Of a stretch of 64,000 nt of DNA, positions 31,871-41,358 are shown piece by piece. The stretch is from positions 310,001-374,000 of the forward strand of contig CAVUYM010000018.1 in the NCBI GenBank assembly GCA_963745675.1, given 5' to 3'. The notes under the pieces were generated by a model. It did not search any database. It saw only the letters and a program-made list of their open reading frames with translations, and had not been told where the DNA came from. The position numbers and the translations under genes were made by a program. Positions within the stretch are counted from its first letter, which is position 1, and the number at the start of each line of letters is the position of its first letter. Source of the DNA: JAUIIK01 sp963745675. GTDB taxonomy: Bacteria > Chloroflexota > Chloroflexia > Thermomicrobiales > CFX8.

Positions 31871-31910
31871 CGGCGCGGAGTTGGAGATAAATCCAATTCC
31901 GCGCCGTTTT
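31871..31910. terminator. Intrinsic terminator after the penicillin acylase gene
   Basis: CGGCGCGGAGTTGGA and TCCAATTCCGCGCCG form a 15-base stem with one wobble and a 6-base loop, followed by TTTT on the plus strand and a T-rich stretch on the minus strand. It lies 8 bases beyond the stop of the acylase gene and could stop transcription from either side. Confidence 0.8.
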
Positions 31911-31918
31911 CGCACAAC

Positions 31919-34210
31919 TTAGGAGGACGCTAGCCGCTGGTGGCTTTCCGCCGATGCTCGGATACCGTCCCAGCCGTAGGTCATCGGAATGTAATCGACA
32001 TTCGACCAGCGTTCGGCCTGATCACCGTAGTGGTTGCTGCCAGGGTGGCCCGAGCTGCCGAGCGGAACGATCCAGCGACTCTGTTCCCAGTCACTCGTGT
32101 CGAAGATGTAACGGGCGACCGAGGTCCCAGCGACGTTGTAGCTAACGCCCGGGTAGATTCCGGCGGCTTGCGGAGTGTCCGAATCGCCGCCGATCGTGAC
32201 TGAGGGCGGGTTCATCGTCTCCGAGAGCGCGGAATCGACGAGCGCAAGCGGATGCGTCGGAGCCGTCCGGTGAATGCCGTCCCAGCGCCAGGTGGTCAGA
32301 TCGTCACCGAGCCGCTCGGATAATTCCGCTATGGCGGCATCGAAGGCCTGCAGAATTAGCCCATCCCAGGTCGTGCCGTCCGGGAGCACCGTGGCATCGT
32401 CTTCGCTCAGGAACTGCGGCACGACCCAGTAGAGCAGGCCAAGTGGCCCGATCAGCGGCGGCTCCTCCGACGCGAATGGGTTGTGCTTCAACGACTCGAA
32501 CATCGGCAGATTGCCAACGAGAATAGTCAGGTTGTTGCGCAGAGCGCTGTAGAGTGCTGCCGCGCCCGAATCCTTCTCCATCCCGCCATCCCACGTCTTG
32601 AGCAGACCGATGCCAGCATCACTCCGACCAGCGGTAGCTGCTGCGGCGCTGAGGCGATCAATGAAGATCGAACTCGGCAGGGAAATGCGGTCTGCATGGA
32701 TGCCGGCCATGTCGTCGACCGTGGCGTTCGAGATGTCTTCCAAGCGCGAGTAGATGCGTTTTGCACGGCTATTCGGCGCGAAGTCGAGGGCGATGTAGTG
32801 CGGGTAGTCGTCGCCGACGATGCGGTTGTTGGCCGTCGCGATCCATCCGGTGTCCGGGTTCTTGATGCGTGGCAACTCTTCGAACGGGACATTGCCGGTC
32901 CAGTCGTGCTTACCGTCCCAACCGGGCACTGGAAGCCAGCCGTTGGCACGGTTGCGCACCGGCAGACGACCACGGGTGAGATAGCCGATATTGCCGTGGA
33001 CGTCGCCCATCACCAGGTTATTGCAGGGGTCGACCCAGTCCCGCATGGCTTCGTCCAGCTCGTCGACACTCGTCGCTTTGAGCATCGGCAGCAGGCATTG
33101 GAATCCAGGGTTGGGATCTACGAGTGCGCTATAGCGGAACGAGATCGCTACGCCCTCGGTGGGATCGCCGAAAATGACCTGGCCATTCTCCGTCTTGACG
33201 ATATCAACGTCGACGGGCTCGGCATCTCTGACGTGGATTTGCTCGGTGCGATGCTCCGCTTCGAGCCACTCCCGGTCACGCTCGTACTGATAAGGAGTCG
33301 AGGGACGGAAATGCTCAACGTAGAGATCCTGGTAGTCGGCTGCCGCGTGGGTGATGCCCCAGGCGACATGCTCATTGTGGGCGAAGTGCGGGAAACCGGG
33401 GACGCCACAGAATGAGAAGCCGATGACGTCGAAGTCGGGGCAGGAGAGGTGATTCTGGTAGTAGACGTTCGGGACATCGAGGGCGCGATGGGGATCTCCG
33501 GCGACGAGCGGCTTGCCGGAAGCGGTGCGGCTGCCGTGGACGGCCCAGTTATTGCTGCCTGAGTCAAACTCTGCCAGACGGGTGATCGCATCTTTGCCAG
33601 GATCGAGTTCGCTGATGTCGCGCAACAGACCGCTGTACTCCTCGCCCGGAGGGACGATCAGCACTTCGCCGTCGTAGGCCTCAGCGCGCATTCGCATCGC
33701 CATGTCGGCGCCGATGCCGGACAGAATACGAGCGCGGAGTAGTTTCGCGAGTCCAGTGCCCATCAGGATATGGCGTACCTTGAATACTGCGCAGGAGTGC
33801 CAGGGTTCCCAGGTTTCCGGCTCAATTCCGGCAATCGTGTATTCGACAGGCAGCGAATCCGTTGAGTTGATGAAGGCGTTGACGCCGGCTGCATAGGCGT
33901 CGACGACGGCACGCGTTTCGTCATTGAAGTGTTCGTAATCCCGCTGGGCGCTCTCCCGAATGTCGACGCGGCGGGCGAAGCGGTCGAAGAGCAATCCACT
34001 GCTTCCGACTACCTCCGACCAGCGCCCCAATGCCCGGCGGCGATCGAAGTCCATTTGCCAGAGCCTGTCCTGGGCGTGGACGAATCCCTGGGCGAAGAAG
34101 GCGTCATGCAGTGTCGTGGCGGCGATATGCGGGATCCCGTACTCGTCGCGCCAGATATCGACTGCCCCATCGAGACCGCTCAGAGCCAGATCCGAATTGA
34201 GGTCTGGCAA
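31919..34210 (-). CDS. Penicillin acylase family N-terminal-nucleophile hydrolase
   Basis: This 763-residue protein has the layout of penicillin acylases, AHL acylases and related amidases: an alpha-chain region with VDIWRDEYGIPHIAA, a spacer, and the beta-chain start FDSGSNNWAVHG, in which Ser219 becomes the catalytic N-terminal nucleophile after self-cleavage. GDPHRALDVPNVYYQNHL follows, as in the family. No signal peptide is seen, unusual for a family often exported. The open frame begins at a TTG (34210). An ATG at 34256 with AAGGAA upstream gives MALMNEISA and would join after one lost base, so the true start may be there. The amide substrate is unknown. Confidence 0.9.
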   Translation of the reverse strand: MPDLNSDLALSGLDGAVDIWRDEYGIPHIAATTLHDAFFAQGFVHAQDRLWQMDFDRRRALGRWSEVVGSSGLLFDRFARRVDIRESAQRDYEHFNDETRAVVDAYAAGVNAFINSTDSLPVEYTIAGIEPETWEPWHSCAVFKVRHILMGTGLAKLLRARILSGIGADMAMRMRAEAYDGEVLIVPPGEEYSGLLRDISELDPGKDAITRLAEFDSGSNNWAVHGSRTASGKPLVAGDPHRALDVPNVYYQNHLSCPDFDVIGFSFCGVPGFPHFAHNEHVAWGITHAAADYQDLYVEHFRPSTPYQYERDREWLEAEHRTEQIHVRDAEPVDVDIVKTENGQVIFGDPTEGVAISFRYSALVDPNPGFQCLLPMLKATSVDELDEAMRDWVDPCNNLVMGDVHGNIGYLTRGRLPVRNRANGWLPVPGWDGKHDWTGNVPFEELPRIKNPDTGWIATANNRIVGDDYPHYIALDFAPNSRAKRIYSRLEDISNATVDDMAGIHADRISLPSSIFIDRLSAAAATAGRSDAGIGLLKTWDGGMEKDSGAAALYSALRNNLTILVGNLPMFESLKHNPFASEEPPLIGPLGLLYWVVPQFLSEDDATVLPDGTTWDGLILQAFDAAIAELSERLGDDLTTWRWDGIHRTAPTHPLALVDSALSETMNPPSVTIGGDSDTPQAAGIYPGVSYNVAGTSVARYIFDTSDWEQSRWIVPLGSSGHPGSNHYGDQAERWSNVDYIPMTYGWDGIRASAESHQRLASS

Positions 34211-34375
34211 GGCCCCTTCAAGTTGCGCTCGCGCTGATTTCGTTCATGAGAGCCATCAGAATTCCTTCCGCCTAGTAGCCCGTTGTCACTCAGGTGCGTC
34301 ATCATAGCCTGTAGCGGAGCGGTGTCACATCTCATGTACGTGGCGCCGAGTAAAGCGCGAAAGGATGACTCGAAG

Positions 34376-34663
34376 ATGAGAGGCGATTACAAGACGGTGG
34401 GCGGTAAGCTCGTAACCGTCGATTTCGATCTACATGACGGACACCTCAGGAATGTGCAAGTCAGCGGAGATTTCTTTCTTTACCCTGAGGAGGCTCTCGG
34501 CGATATTCGGGATGCACTCGAAGGCTTGCCGGCCTCGACCGAGGAGGAGGGGATTGCTGAACTTGTCGGTGCGGCTGTCGGGCCAGACGTGGAAATGGTG
34601 GGCTTTTCGCCCGAAGCGGTTGCGAAAGCGGTAGGAAGGGGGCTGGGACGTGACGATCGATAG
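34376..34663 (+). CDS. Stand-alone lipoate-protein ligase C-terminal-like domain
   Basis: This 95-residue protein starts MRGDYKTVGGKLVTVDFDL and contains ISGDFFLYPEE-like sequence (VSGDFFLYPEEALGDI), the pattern of the accessory C-terminal domain of LplA. In most bacteria this domain is fused behind the catalytic domain. In Thermoplasma acidophilum it is a separate protein (LplB) required for lipoate adenylation. Here it precedes and overlaps the catalytic gene by 14 bases, so the two are probably co-translated partners. The start has AAAGGA upstream; a longer in-frame version to 34283 is less likely. Confidence 0.75.
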   Translation: MRGDYKTVGGKLVTVDFDLHDGHLRNVQVSGDFFLYPEEALGDIRDALEGLPASTEEEGIAELVGAAVGPDVEMVGFSPEAVAKAVGRGLGRDDR

Positions 34664-35465
34664 AAGCAAGCCGACGCTCTATCCCAAAGGGCTCGAAAGC
34701 CGCTGGCGCGATCTCGATTGGGAGATCGTTGGCCCCATCCCGCAAGCCCCGGCGATGAATCTGGCGCTTGATGAGGTGCTGACACGACGGGTTGGTCAGG
34801 GCGAGCGACCTCCATTGGTGCGTTTCTGGGGCTGGGCGTCTCCATGCGTTGTTCTCGGACGCTTCCAATCGGTGTCAAACGAGATCCATCTTGAGCGAGC
34901 AAACGAACTCGGTATTCAGATCGTTCGGAGGGTGAGTGGCGGTGGCGCGATGCTCATCGAGCCTGAAAGTGCGATCACCTATTCTGCTTATCTGCCTCCC
35001 GAGATGGTGGCGGATCTGTCGTTTCCCGAGTCCTACGCCTTCCTGGATAGCTGGATCATCGCGGCGCTGCGGGAGCTCGGTCTTGATGCCTGGTATGAGC
35101 CTCTAAACGACATAACGTCGAGCGGTGGCAAAATCGGCGGCGCAGCTCAGGCACGACGCCACGGCGCGGTGTTGCATCACACGACGATGGCCTACGACAT
35201 GACCGAGGGCTTGCTCACCCAGGTGCTGCGCATTGGCATGGAGAAGATTCGGGATAAGGGAATCCGCAGCGCCGAAGCGCGGGTTGGGCCATTGCGCCAG
35301 CAGACCCAGATGCCGCGCGACGAGATCATCGAGCACTTGTACAGATCGTTTGTCGATCTCGCTGGCGCAACCCCGGCATCTCTGAACTCCGAAGAGACGG
35401 CTGAGGCCGAGGCGCTTGTGGAAGAGAAATTTGGAAACGATGACTGGACTTTCTTGTTGCCCTAA
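34650..35465 (+). CDS. Lipoate-protein ligase A / octanoyltransferase catalytic domain protein
   Basis: The protein shows the biotin/lipoyl ligase fold: PAMNLALDEVL, RFWGWASPCVVLGRFQS, RRVSGGGAMLIEP (the substrate-binding RRxSGGG) and SSGGKIGGAAQARR with the catalytic Lys. It attaches lipoate or octanoate to 2-oxo acid dehydrogenase or glycine cleavage proteins. The start at GTG 34650 follows GGGCTGGGA and overlaps the accessory-domain gene. At 271 residues it has no C-terminal accessory domain of its own, which agrees with a bipartite ligase. LplA-type and LipM-type activities cannot be separated by reading alone. Confidence 0.87.
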   Translation: MTIDRSKPTLYPKGLESRWRDLDWEIVGPIPQAPAMNLALDEVLTRRVGQGERPPLVRFWGWASPCVVLGRFQSVSNEIHLERANELGIQIVRRVSGGGAMLIEPESAITYSAYLPPEMVADLSFPESYAFLDSWIIAALRELGLDAWYEPLNDITSSGGKIGGAAQARRHGAVLHHTTMAYDMTEGLLTQVLRIGMEKIRDKGIRSAEARVGPLRQQTQMPRDEIIEHLYRSFVDLAGATPASLNSEETAEAEALVEEKFGNDDWTFLLP

Positions 35466-35507
35466 GAATCGGCAGCGGACGTTCTGTCAAACAACGGAGG
35501 AGGTCGC

Positions 35508-35981
35508 GTGAACGCCGAAGATCTTGGTCGGGAGAAGAGTCTGGAGGTCATCGAGGAGGGGTTTCAGGAATTCCTGAAACTCATCGCGTCGATCTCCGAA
35601 GCCGACATGCTCGAGCCGGAAACGGTCGGGAAGTGGTCCGGTAAGGACGTCGTAGCCGACGTTACTGGCTGGGAGCGGGTCGTGATGGAGTATCTTGAAG
35701 CGAAGGATCGCGGCTGGCTGGGCTACCTGCCACCGGCGGAAGCCGATGGAACCTGGGACCAATTCAACCAGTCGAACGTCGACCCCACCCGGGAGTGGTC
35801 GCTCGCTGAAGTCATCGCGAACTTCGAGAAGACACATCATGCTTTCATGCGCGTCGCAGCCGCGTCGGAACACACAAACTGGCCGCCGATCGTGCGTATC
35901 ACCAAGATCCACTATGAGGAGCATCACGACGACCTGCGCGGTATTCCGGACGTTGTGCGGAGTAGGGATACGCCTGCATAG
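35508..35981 (+). CDS. DinB/ClbS-like four-helix protein
   Basis: This 157-residue helical protein starts at GTG 35508 behind GGAGGAGG. It has the DinB/ClbS pattern: an N-terminal helix (REKSLEVIEEGFQEFLKL), WSGKDVVADVTGWERVVMEYL, and a C-terminal helix with KIHYEEHHDDLRGI supplying His residues that often bind a metal in this superfamily. Family members act as thiol-dependent transferases or of unknown role. It follows the lipoate ligase on the same strand by 42 bases and may share its transcript. Confidence 0.72.
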   Translation: MNAEDLGREKSLEVIEEGFQEFLKLIASISEADMLEPETVGKWSGKDVVADVTGWERVVMEYLEAKDRGWLGYLPPAEADGTWDQFNQSNVDPTREWSLAEVIANFEKTHHAFMRVAAASEHTNWPPIVRITKIHYEEHHDDLRGIPDVVRSRDTPA

Positions 35982-36174
35982 GTGCGAGTGGTCAGGATCT
36001 GCTCAATGACGGGCTAGCGGTCGCTGAAAGCGATTCTCGGATCCACATAACTTCTCGCATCCGAAGAAGTTCTAATGTTGTCAGCCCTCGGCGTCGGTAG
36101 AATTGATCGACGCCCGCACAACAAGGGCTCACATTAGCTTGTGACAGACTAAACCGCCCAGGAGTAATGCAATC

Positions 36175-37232
36175 ATGACCGATTTCGCCGACAAGACATA
36201 CGACATCGCAATCATCGGTGGTGGCCCGGTTGGGCTCTTTGCCGCGTTCTACGCCGGGATGCGAGGGGCATCGACGATCATCGCCGACTCCCTTGAAGAG
36301 CTCGGCGGCGAACTGATGGCGATCTATCCCGAGAAGTACATCTACGATATCGCCGGGTTCCCCAGCATGCTGGCCAAGGACTACGTGGGTCCAGCTGTAG
36401 AACAGGCCCTGTCAATGGGGGCTGACGTCACCCTGCGCACTGAAGTGACTGGACTCGCGCGCGACGAGGCGAATGGAATTATTCGGTTAGCGACGACGAA
36501 AGGCGAGATCCTCGCCAGGACGGTCATTATCTGTGCCGGAATCGGCGCGTTCGAACCGAAACGGCTTGATGTTGAAGGTATCGAGCGTTTTGAGGGCGGC
36601 AACGGTGTTCACTATTTCGCCAAACATGTTGAAGACTTTCGCGACAAGCGTGTCTATCATCGTCGGCGGTGGCGACTCGGCGGTCGACTGGGCGCTGACG
36701 CTCGGCTGCGATTGCGAAATCGGTCACGCTCGTGCACCGATCCAAATTCCGGGCGCACGAGCATACCGTTCAACAGTTGATTCATGGTCCAGCCGACGTG
36801 TTTTTCCCCGGTTATGTCACAACGGCGATCCACGGCGAAGAGCGCCTTGAAGCTGTGACATTTGTGAATACGGAGACTGAAGAAGAGTACACCGTTGAGG
36901 TTGACGAGATGATCTGCGCGATTGGTTTCAAGGCCGATCTCGGGCCGCTGAAGACCTGGGGTCTCGAGACGGAACGCAATCAGATCGTCGTTGACAAGAT
37001 CACGATGGAGACGAATATTCCGGGCGTCTTCGGCGCCGGTGATATCGTGACCTACCCGGCAAAATTCCGGCTCATCGCAACTGGTGTCGCCGAAGCGGTC
37101 AGCGCCGTCAACCACGCGGTAACGCACTACAACCCGGACGCGCGGCTCGATCCCGGGCATTCGACCAATATCATGGAGAAGAAAGTCCGCGAAGCTGAGA
37201 AGGCCGCCGAACTGGTAGTCGCCGACGACTAG
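36175..37232 (+). CDS. Ferredoxin-NADP reductase type 2 (YumC-like), frame-broken
   Basis: This thioredoxin reductase-like flavoprotein lacks the CxxC redox pair and so is assigned as ferredoxin/flavodoxin-NADP reductase. It has the FAD loop IIGGGPVGLFAAFYAGMRG, ELGGELMAIYPEKYIYDIAG, an NADP loop IIVGGGDSAVDWALTL in a second frame, and FGAGDIVTYPAKFRLIATGV closing the FAD site in a third. The frame changes fall near 36650 and 36730. About 352 residues, normal length. The start MTDFADKTYD follows AGGAG at ten bases. It should pass electrons between NADPH and ferredoxin. It ends in a CTAG overlap with the opposing esterase gene. Confidence 0.88.
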
Positions 37233-38204
37233 TTCTGGGTGGCTGGCTTGGGATTTGCGGCAAAGAAGTCCCAGATCATCTGGGAGGCGTCGAGGTCGAG
37301 ATTCGTCGCCCCCAGCCGTTGACCTCGTGGCGGGTGGCCGGGCCAGGTGTGGCCTGAGCCGTCCAGGGTAATGAGCTCGACCTGTCTACCGCTCGTACAG
37401 GGTTCCCACGTTTCACGATAAGGAATCGAGACATCGCCGGACTCGGTGTCAGGCAGCTGCTCCTTCGACGGCTCGGCCTGGCAGCCGTTGATCGTTGCCC
37501 AGAATTCGGCGGCTTCGTGAGCGGACTGAAACTCGCCAATTGAATCGAAGCCCGGCACGATCGGTCCGCCACCGTACGGCACAACGGTATCGCTCGTGCC
37601 ATGAAAGGCGATGTATGCGACCGGTTCGGTGGGTTCGCAGTTGTCAAAGCTCTGGCTGATGCTGGCCGCAGCGACGAGCCCGACAGCCGCGATGCGATCC
37701 GACATCTGACATGCTGCGTGAAACGAGAACATGCCGCCATTTGAGATGCCGGTGACGTAGATCCTGCGATCGTCAACGGAATATTGCTCGTCCAGTTCGT
37801 CGATCAACGCGTTGAAAAAGTCGATATTCAAGCTCGCCATGTCAGTGTTCGTAATTGCGCTGCCGATGCCAGCGTCTATCCAGGCGCGCGCCAGCCCGTT
37901 CGGATAGGCGACGATGAAACCTTCGGCATCGGCGATGGTGTCGAAGCCAGAAGTCGCGCGAACTCCGGCAGCGTCCGAGCCGAGGCCGTGAACGGCGATG
38001 ACCAGCGGCCAACCGGTATCCGGGGCTTGCCCGTGTCGGGACGTGCAGCTGATACGTGCGTTCCTCACCAGCGACTTGCAGCGTTTGCTCCATGGCCGGG
38101 GTGGCAGTCGGTTCCGCCAGCTTGACGCCCTCTACCTCGCATGCCGCCAGTATGAGGGCTAGCGCGAACGTCGCAGCCACGAGCTGAGCAAGCGAGCGCC
38201 TCAA
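37229..38204 (-). CDS. Lipoprotein esterase of the PHB depolymerase/feruloyl esterase (LpqC) type, frame-broken
   Basis: The N-terminus is a lipoprotein signal (MRRSLAQLVAATFALALI ending LAAC, the lipobox), placing the enzyme on the outer face of the membrane. The alpha/beta hydrolase core follows: VIAVHGLGSD, the nucleophile elbow GISNGGM, the Asp in HGTSDTVVPYGGG and the His in GSGHTWPG. The frame changes near 38015-38030, between LHVPTRA and GWPLVIAVHG. About 325 residues, as for esterase PHB family members. The start is a TTG sharing bases with the stop of the upstream GrpB gene (TTGA), so the two are probably translationally coupled. Confidence 0.83.
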
Positions 38205-38740
38205 TGTCGATTCCCCGCTGAGTAGGTGAGACCGGCGGCAAGGGCGCGGGATTCGATCACCCCTTCGACGAAGTCGGTTTTCGCGTTGGTGTACTCGTCG
38301 ATGTCAGCGTGCGAGCCCGCCAGTTTGCGCTTGAGATCCGCGTATCGCTGGAGCAATGCCGGGTCGGATCGAAGAGCGTCTCGAAAGAGGATGGTACGTT
38401 GTGCGGCCCAACTGTGCGCCTTCACAATGTGTAAGTTCGCAGCGATCTCGCCACGCTTGCGCATTGCAATCCGAACATCGTTCTCTCTGCTGTCGATGGA
38501 TTGGTAACCCAGATGACGCAACGCTTCGTCGTAGAATGGCCGCGCGGCGAGCGAGCGCACCTCGGCCTGGATATCGACGACGGGCTTGGCGTCGAGACCG
38601 GGGACCGATGTGCTGCCGATGTGGTCGATGCGCACCGCTGAATCGGCGAGGACCTGGGCGATGGCGGCCCGCTCGCGTCGGAAGATTGCGGGCCAGCGAT
38701 CGTCGTAGGGGCTGATTTCTATTGTGGCCTGCTCGTTCAA
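38201..38740 (-). CDS. GrpB family (UPF0157) nucleotidyltransferase-fold protein
   Basis: This 179-residue protein has the family motifs ISPYDDRWPAIFRRER, RIDHIGSTSVPGL with the GS nucleotidyltransferase signature, AKPVVDIQ with the acidic metal ligands, and NLHIVKAHS. The fold is that of minimal nucleotidyltransferases, and the biological role of the family is unknown. The start is TTG 38740 (MNEQATIEIS). It overlaps the downstream esterase by 4 bases (TTGA), an arrangement suggesting coupled translation. Confidence 0.85.
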   Translation of the reverse strand: MNEQATIEISPYDDRWPAIFRRERAAIAQVLADSAVRIDHIGSTSVPGLDAKPVVDIQAEVRSLAARPFYDEALRHLGYQSIDSRENDVRIAMRKRGEIAANLHIVKAHSWAAQRTILFRDALRSDPALLQRYADLKRKLAGSHADIDEYTNAKTDFVEGVIESRALAAGLTYSAGNRH

Positions 38741-38816
38741 TCTGACTCTCTTGGATAGCTATTCGGATTCACCCGCCAACAAGGAAAAGGGTACTTGAAA
38801 TGACAGGTGTTGAACG

Positions 38817-39736
38817 TTGACGCTTCGGATACGCGTGGCAACTGAGGCGGATCTTCCAACAGCGTACGAAGTTCAGCGGGAAGCTTCGCTCGCGGCCGGG
38901 ATGGAGATCGGCAACGTCGCCGGGCCAGCCGGTGATATGGTTCCTGCCAAGTTTCGGCACGAACAGCGTCATGGCCGCTTTCTTGTTGCGGAAGTTGATG
39001 GACGGATGGTGGGCTTCGGCGCCGTATTCCAGCGTCTCAACGTTGCCTTTCTCGCGACGTTTTACGTTCGGCCAGATGCGCAGATCGCCGGGCTCGGCGT
39101 CGGACAGACGTTGATCGAGGCGCTTTTCGAAGGACTCGGTCCGGTGCGTTGCGTCGTTTCTTCAGCGGTCCACCGCGCAATCGCGATCTATGCCAGAAAC
39201 GATCTTCAGCCGCGCTGGCCGTTGTTCATGCTGGAGGGGCGCGTCGACCGCCTCTCGCGACCGGCCGAGCAAACACTGTCTGTTCCGAACCAGCTGACGC
39301 GCTCGATCCTGACCTCATCCACTGGGATGCCGAAATAGGCAGGCGAGGCGAGCGACCTGTTGACCACGCTTACTGGCGCGAGGAGTATTGTGCTGATCCG
39401 TTCTGGATACTGCGGGGCTCCGAACGGGTGGGGTATGCCTATATCCAGAAGCTCTTTGCCAGCCCGGATGCGCCCTGGAATCCAGAGTCGGTCTTTCTCG
39501 GTCCCGTCGCCGTCAGGGAGCGGGCGGACGCCGCACCTGCTGTGGAGGCCGTCGTTCGGGTTGCCAGTGAGATGGCGCCACGATTGCTCATAGATGTACC
39601 GGGCGCGCATCCCGCACTTCCGGCGCTGTTGGAGATGGGCTTTCGAATCTACTACCAGGCGACCTTCTGTTCCAACTCGTCAGAAGATATCTTCGATACC
39701 GGTTGCTACATGCCCGCTGACACGATCACTCTGTAG
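38817..39736 (+). CDS. GNAT-fold acetyltransferase-like protein with two domains, frame-broken
   Basis: The first domain starts LRIRVATEADLPTAYEVQ at a TTG and includes AGLGVGQTLIEALFEG, the acetyl-CoA binding loop. After a frame change near 39280-39300 the second half reads DHAYWREEYCADPFWILR and RVGYAYIQKLF, followed by AVVRVASEMAPRLLIDVPG, a second GNAT-like half. Rejoined it is about 305 residues, consistent with tandem-GNAT proteins. The substrate is unknown. The start is uncertain because no strong ribosome site is visible. Confidence 0.7.
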
Positions 39737-40488
39737 ACGAGGTGTAGCGCCCGTCGATGCTTAGGCGCCTGGGCACAGTGGCAACTTACTCTGCGTTCGA
39801 AGAGCCCAGCATCTCTGAATCCGGGAACATTGCGAAGCTGTAACACTGTTTCAATGGGGTCATGACCTGTTGGATGTAGGGACGTGATTCATCACGTCCG
39901 ATTCCCGCTCGCGTACGTTTGAGGGGATGAAAAGTGGGCGTGATGAATCACGCCCCTACCTGGTTTGTGCTTTTCTCATCGCGAAACAATCTGATGGGGG
40001 AGCGCCGCACGAGAAGGACCTTTTGCTCCTGAAGTACCAGTGGGAACTCAGAGGCACAGCCTCACTGACGGGAGACGCCGTATTGCCGCTATTCCTGGCA
40101 CGCGATGACCACGAGAGGGAAGGTGGCCGAGCAGGATATCGACGGCGCTGCTCGTAGCTCGGGGTGCGATCTTGACATGCGGTCGGTAACCGGTCTCCGG
40201 TCGAAGATGCATGGATTGTCACTGCTTTGTCGCGCCCTGGTCGTTCGTGTTGTGACGCTGTGACGGGGTGCGCACTAGTCTTGATAGTGCAGGGGTTGTT
40301 GGCGAAGTGTCCAGGGCACACATCAGATACCTTCCGACGACAACCGGTAATTGGCGAACCAGGCAAGTTGGGCATCGCTTTAGCAAGTATGTGGCTAGGG
40401 ATTTCTCGCTCGTCAGTTGCCGGGCTCATGCGACGAAGAAACCATTGGCAGATCCGAGATTAGATGATCGTCAGGAAAGCAGGCAGCC
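39737..40488. other. Intergenic region with one palindromic repeat and no gene
   Basis: About 750 bases between the GNAT and HPF-like genes hold one clear element (39876-39959). The remaining sequence contains short open frames without family-like motifs, start signals or codon bias resembling the neighbours. I see no RNA gene in it. Confidence 0.55.
39876..39959. repeat. Nested palindromic repeat
   Basis: GTAGGGACGTGATTCATCACGTCC at the left and GGGCGTGATGAATCACGCCCCTAC at the right are inverted copies of each other, and each is itself a palindrome (GGACGTGA-TTCA-TCACGTCC). The 84-base unit resembles GTAGGGGCGTGATGAATCACGCCC elements dispersed in many Chloroflexota genomes. Confidence 0.8.
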
Positions 40489-40911
40489 ATGCGCTATCGA
40501 TTCCATCACGTTGAGAACGCGCCGCTCGCGGATGTTGAAGAGTTCGTCAAGGAGAGAGCAGGATTGCTGGAATCGAGGCTCACAACGTTTGAGCCCGATC
40601 TGGTTCACCTTGACGCGCGTTTGAGTTACAACGGCAAACGTCAGAGCGACCGGCGCGATGACGCTCCCTTTACGAATCATCTAGTTCTCGACCTTCCCGG
40701 CGGCAAGCTGCCAAATATTGGCGCGAGCGGATACGGCGAAACATGGACAAGCGCCGTGAACGACGCTTTTGGAGCGTTGGAAACCCAGCTTGACAAGACC
40801 CTGGCTGATTTACACGGCGTGACGGCAATTCACGAGTACAGGCGCCGACCATCCTGGGAACGCAGGGGCGCCGAAAAGTTGGGCAAACCACAGGTGGAAC
40901 CCAAGAAGTAG
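40489..40911 (+). CDS. HPF/RaiA-like ribosome-associated protein
   Basis: This 140-residue protein starts MRYRFHHVENAPLADVEEF. The arrangement of a strand, a helix, VHLDARLSYN, then HLVLDLPGGKLPNIGASG and a helix TWTSAVNDAFGALETQLDKTL matches the beta-alpha-beta-beta-beta-alpha fold of hibernation promoting factor. It would bind the small ribosomal subunit in stressed or resting cells. It lacks the C-terminal dimerisation domain of long HPF, ending instead in a basic tail (HEYRRRPSWERRGAEK). The DNA upstream is gene-free, so it is a single-gene unit. Confidence 0.7.
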   Translation: MRYRFHHVENAPLADVEEFVKERAGLLESRLTTFEPDLVHLDARLSYNGKRQSDRRDDAPFTNHLVLDLPGGKLPNIGASGYGETWTSAVNDAFGALETQLDKTLADLHGVTAIHEYRRRPSWERRGAEKLGKPQVEPKK

Positions 40912-41159
40912 AACCCTTCGAGCGAAGAACGGGTTCGAGAGTCTGAGCAGAACGGTTCGGCATTCTCGCAGCCACTAGTGTCGAAATGCTTGCAAGTGGG
41001 CCACTAGATCTGACGCTGCATGTCGCAGATCAGGTAATGAGGGCTGCGACATACGCAGGGATTGCAAGCAAAGATCTCGGATGTCACGTGTTCGTCTGCG
41101 CTGTGTTTGGAGCGTAATGCGAAATCGTCGCTTTCATTGAACGTGAGCTGAACCGATTA

Positions 41160-41232
41160 CGTAAGGGTGGGTCTCGTCCTCGTCCGGCCAGGCGCAAGGG
41201 TGCGTATGCGGGTGGCCGGATGAGCTCATCTA
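41160..41232. repeat. Diverged repeat related to 31436-31500
   Basis: The segment GTGGGTCTCGTCCTCGTCC followed by GTGCGTATGCGGGTGG corresponds to the complement of 31440-31500 (GGTGGACTCGTCCTCACC and GCGTACGTATGCGGGTGG). Spacing is similar, but the copy has lost its full palindrome. Confidence 0.5.
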
Positions 41233-41303
41233 TTCGACGAAACTGACGGTAAGGACTTGACTTCCGTCGATAAGACGCCCGTTGGGCGTCTCATCGAGGC
41301 AAA

Positions 41304-41358
41304 AACGAGAACGTACTTTCAATGTGGTGGAACACGTGGGACGAGCCCCACCGCTACG
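41304..41358. repeat. Second copy of the repeat at 31723-31775
   Basis: ACGTACTTTCAATGTGGTGG, GTGGGACGAGCCCCAC and CTACGA match the other copy base by base over most of about 53 positions, with the central palindrome conserved in shape. Confidence 0.6.

Noticed and set aside
32483..33415. A 310-codon plus-strand frame opposite the penicillin acylase gene
   Set aside because: It is antisense to the acylase, whose motifs are clear, and has the composition of a complementary shadow frame.
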